Below are positions 61,585-64,000 of a stretch of 64,000 nucleotides of DNA, piece by piece (positions within the stretch are counted from its first letter, which is position 1; every line of letters begins with the position of its first letter). Below the pieces are notes generated by a model that had not been told where the DNA came from, did not search any database, and was given only the letters and a program-made list of their open reading frames with translations. Origin of the DNA: an uncultured Bacteroides sp. (GTDB taxonomy: Bacteria > Bacteroidota > Bacteroidia > Bacteroidales > Bacteroidaceae); the NCBI RefSeq assembly GCF_910586915.1, contig NZ_CAJULN010000002.1:62001-126000 (forward strand), read 5' to 3'. Made by a program: the position numbers and the translations under genes.

Positions 61585-62034
61585 ATGGACTCAGAAAAGA
61601 AACAATTAGAACTTGACAAACGTTATATACGTATGGCTAACATATGGGCTGAAAACTCCTATTGCCAACGTCGTAAAGTAGGCGCTTTGATCGTTAAGGA
61701 CCAAATGATTATCTCTGACGGCTACAACGGAACGCCTTCGGGATTCGAGAATGTATGCGAAGACGAGAACAATTTGACCAAACCATACGTGCTCCATGCG
61801 GAAGCCAACGCCATTACTAAAATAGCACGCTCAAACAATAGCAGCAACGGAGCCACGATGTATGTCACGGCTTCTCCCTGCATCGAATGTGCCAAACTCA
61901 TCATACAGGCAGGAATCAAACGGGTGGTTTACTCCGAACACTATCGCCTGGAAGATGGTATAGAGTTATTAAAACGGGCAGGAATTGAAATCATCTATAC
62001 AGCACCGGATGAAAATTCCGCTTTGAACAAATAA
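61585..62034 (+). CDS. dCMP deaminase family protein (ComEB-like)
   Basis: This cytoplasmic enzyme of 149 residues is predicted to convert dCMP to dUMP. The zinc site is complete: His71 and Glu73 in LHAEANAITK, and Cys99 and Cys102 in SPCIECAKLI. The N-terminal YIRMANIWAENSYCQRRKVG and the GYNGTPSGFENVCED loop are family blocks. It could act in pyrimidine nucleotide supply. It is encoded between a lipoprotein and an S41 protease gene, probably in one transcript. Confidence 0.93.
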   Translation: MDSEKKQLELDKRYIRMANIWAENSYCQRRKVGALIVKDQMIISDGYNGTPSGFENVCEDENNLTKPYVLHAEANAITKIARSNNSSNGATMYVTASPCIECAKLIIQAGIKRVVYSEHYRLEDGIELLKRAGIEIIYTAPDENSALNK

Positions 62035-62057
62035 TAAGACGAACGTTAAAAAAAGGA

Positions 62058-63752
62058 ATGGACATGAGTAGAAGAAACTCTTCGCGTTTTACACCTATCA
62101 TCATAGCGGTCAGCGTGGTAATCGGTATTCTTATCGGCACATTTTATGCCAAGCATTTTGCCGGCAACCGTTTAGGAATCATCAACGGCTCTTCCAACAA
62201 ACTGAATGCACTGCTACGAATCGTAGATGACCAGTACGTGGATACCGTAAACATGAAAGACCTTGTGGAAAAAGCAATGCCGCAGATTTTGGCTGAACTC
62301 GACCCGCATTCAACATATATTCCGGCTCAGAACCTCGAAGCAATCAACGCCGAACTGGAAGGCAGTTTTAGCGGAATCGGTATTCAGTTTACCATACAGA
62401 ATGACACCATTCATGTGAATGCTGTTATTCAGGGAGGTCCTTCCGAAAAGGTCGGATTGATGGCGGGCGACCGTATTGTCATGGTAGACGACAGCCTGTT
62501 CGTCGGTAAAAAGGTGACCAACGAACGTGCCATGCGTACTCTTAAAGGTCCTAAAGGCTCGCAAGTGAAGTTGGGCGTCAAACGTATGGGAGAGAAAGAC
62601 TTACTGAATTTCGCCATCACCCGGGGAGACATTCCTCAAAATACAGTTGATGCATCTTATATGTTAAACGACGATATCGGATACATAAAAGTCAGCAAGT
62701 TCGGCCGTACCACACACGTAGAACTGCTCAATGCATTGGCACAACTCAATCATAAGAAATGTAAAGGGCTGATTGTCGACTTGCGCGGCAATACCGGCGG
62801 ATACATGGAAGCCGCCATCCGTATGGTAAATGAGTTCCTGCCCGAAGGAAAACTGATTGTATATACCCAGGGGCGCAAATATCCGCGTGCAGAGGAATAT
62901 GCCAACGGCACAGGCAGTTGCCAGAAAATGCCATTGGTGGTATTGATTGACGAAAGTTCCGCATCCGCCAGTGAAATCTTCACCGGAGCCATTCAGGACA
63001 ACGACCGGGGTACCATAGTAGGACGCCGCTCTTTTGGCAAAGGACTTGTGCAACAGCCGATCGATTTCAGCGACGGTTCTGCCATCCGCCTGACAATTGC
63101 CCGTTACTACACTCCTTCCGGACGTTGTATCCAGCGTCCTTACGAAAGTGGCAAAGACCGCAACTACGAACTTGATTTATACACCCGTTACGAACATGGA
63201 GAATTCTTCTCACGCGACAGCATCAAACAAAACGAGAACGAACGTTACAGCACCACTTTAGGACGCACCGTATATGGTGGCGGCGGTATCATGCCGGATA
63301 TCTTCGTGCCACAAGATACGACAGGGGTCACTTCCTATCTTTCTACAATTATCAGCCGCAGTCTGAACATTCCGTTCACATTCCAATATACGGACAATAA
63401 CCGGAAAAAACTCAGCGAGTATGAAACCGAGGAAGAGTTGCTGAACTACCTCCGCCGTCAGGGATTGGTTGAACAGTTCATCCGTTTTGCCGAAAGCAAA
63501 GGAGTGAAAAGAAGAAATATTCTTATCCAAAAATCCTATAAGTTATTGGAAAAAAACATCTATGGCAATATCATCTACAATATGCTGGGGCTGGAAGCCT
63601 ATCTCAAATACTTCAACAAGACGGATGCTACTGTCAACAAGGGTATCGAAATACTCGAAAAAGGAGAGGCTTTCCCAAAAGCTCCCGTAGCAGTTGAAGA
63701 GGAAAATAGTACACAGAACCTCAAAGATGGAAAAGAAAAAAGAACTGCGTAA
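62058..63752 (+). CDS. S41-family C-terminal processing protease
   Basis: This serine protease of 564 residues is anchored by one N-terminal helix (about 13-33) and faces the periplasm. The PDZ domain is at about 95-180 (GSFSGIGIQFTIQNDTIHVN, GPSEKVGLMAGDRIV). The peptidase core has DLRGNTGGYMEAAIRMVNEF, the nucleophile region DESSASASEIFTGAIQDNDR and the Lys-bearing GRRSFGKGLVQQP. It cleaves C-terminal ends of misfolded or tagged proteins. The long C-terminal part after 430 is helical. The last 26 bp overlap the next gene. Starts at 62058 and 62064 are both possible. Confidence 0.95.
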   Translation: MDMSRRNSSRFTPIIIAVSVVIGILIGTFYAKHFAGNRLGIINGSSNKLNALLRIVDDQYVDTVNMKDLVEKAMPQILAELDPHSTYIPAQNLEAINAELEGSFSGIGIQFTIQNDTIHVNAVIQGGPSEKVGLMAGDRIVMVDDSLFVGKKVTNERAMRTLKGPKGSQVKLGVKRMGEKDLLNFAITRGDIPQNTVDASYMLNDDIGYIKVSKFGRTTHVELLNALAQLNHKKCKGLIVDLRGNTGGYMEAAIRMVNEFLPEGKLIVYTQGRKYPRAEEYANGTGSCQKMPLVVLIDESSASASEIFTGAIQDNDRGTIVGRRSFGKGLVQQPIDFSDGSAIRLTIARYYTPSGRCIQRPYESGKDRNYELDLYTRYEHGEFFSRDSIKQNENERYSTTLGRTVYGGGGIMPDIFVPQDTTGVTSYLSTIISRSLNIPFTFQYTDNNRKKLSEYETEEELLNYLRRQGLVEQFIRFAESKGVKRRNILIQKSYKLLEKNIYGNIIYNMLGLEAYLKYFNKTDATVNKGIEILEKGEAFPKAPVAVEEENSTQNLKDGKEKRTA

Positions 63753-64000
63753 ATGCATCGCATCACAGAAAATCCGCTACAAGGATTCGTCTGTGCTAAA
63801 ATCACAGTCAGCCAAAATACTTGCCGCCCTTGAAGCCCACCCGGCTTTCAGGGCGGCAAATACCATATTGCTTTATCATTCGCTGAAAGATGAAGTAGAC
63901 ACACACGCTTTTATCCGGAAATGGAGCAACCGAAAACGTATTCTGCTGCCCGTAGTTATCGGCAATGATTTGGAATTACGCATCTATAGCACTCCCGAAG
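63727..64000 (+). CDS. 5-formyltetrahydrofolate cyclo-ligase (3' end outside window)
   Basis: Only the first 91 residues are in the window. They start MEKKKELRKCIASQKIRY at the ATG at 63727 and include ALEAHPAFRAANTILLYHSL and IRKWSNRKRILLPVVIGND, the N-terminal pattern of the MTHFS family. The enzyme converts 5-formyl-THF to methenyl-THF using ATP. It overlaps the S41 gene by 26 bp in another frame, which suggests translational coupling. The ATP-site motif near the C-terminus is not visible. Confidence 0.85.
   Translation, partial: MEKKKELRKCIASQKIRYKDSSVLKSQSAKILAALEAHPAFRAANTILLYHSLKDEVDTHAFIRKWSNRKRILLPVVIGNDLELRIYSTPE

Overview
The window reads as chromosomal DNA of a gut Bacteroides (Bacteroidota; thetaiotaomicron/ovatus/caccae type). 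The evidence is a SusC/SusD outer-membrane import locus with an ECF sigma/FecR pair, class III glutamine synthetase (GlnN), DUF4270, DUF4836 and DUF5686 proteins, many lipoproteins, and promoters with the Bacteroides -7 element TAnnTTTG. About 54 protein genes are supported, two of them cut by the window edges. I found no tRNA or rRNA gene, no transposase and no CRISPR array.

Layout. 1-10.8 kb: an accessory import locus (ECF sigma factor, FecR anti-sigma, SusC with a signalling STN domain, SusD, an unrecognised lipoprotein, a FISUMP lipoprotein, and a two-domain thioredoxin protein whose first domain is degenerate). 10.8-16.3 kb: a DUF5686 outer-membrane protein, glutamine synthetase III and a Crp/Fnr regulator. 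16.4-20.6 kb (minus strand): ftsK, a lolA-like gene and trxB. 20.7-23.2 kb: a DUF5063 protein with a Cys/His/Asp tail, a DEDD exonuclease and an RlmI-like methyltransferase. 23.2-23.9 kb: a gene-free stretch with a probable small RNA and a repeat array. 23.9-32.2 kb: nucleoside transporter, rsmE, DUF4836 lipoprotein, an ABC ATPase and permease, a second-type miaA, a lipid kinase and kdsA. 32.3-38 kb: M16 peptidase, DUF5687 permease with its ABC ATPase, and NlpC/P60 lipoprotein. 38-42.2 kb: repeats, a small membrane protein, rplU-rpmA, serS and a FucP-like sugar transporter. 42.3-46 kb: an NfnAB-type fusion flavoprotein and panC-panD. 46-53.5 kb: a glycogen region (half-length GT5 protein, DUF4270 lipoprotein, GH57 amylase, GT4 synthase, debranching enzyme). 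53.5-58.8 kb: repeats, marC, a second Crp/Fnr regulator, guaA, mscL and gapA. 58.9-64 kb: M3 peptidase, a lipoprotein, dCMP deaminase, S41 protease and the start of a 5-formyl-THF cyclo-ligase.

The most unusual signal is outside the genes. Four intergenic sites carry arrays of exactly four palindrome-centred units at a fixed pitch. Two have a 22-bp pitch around the core ACTATAGT (604-677 and 53785-53858). Two have a 21-bp pitch around a perfect or near-perfect 21-bp palindrome (23541-23634 and 38094-38187). The two 22-bp arrays share the core, the pitch, the copy number and even the deviant fourth core (ACTGTAGT), but have different flanking arms. A separate 100-bp element with 32-bp inverted arms lies after serS. 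I do not know of a described system matching the tetrad arrays.

Other points of interest are the glycogen cluster, which pairs a complete GT4 synthase with a truncated GT5 protein that has lost its substrate motif, and a GH57 amylase with a histone H1-like tail. All functional calls rest on sequence recognition by eye; no database search was run.
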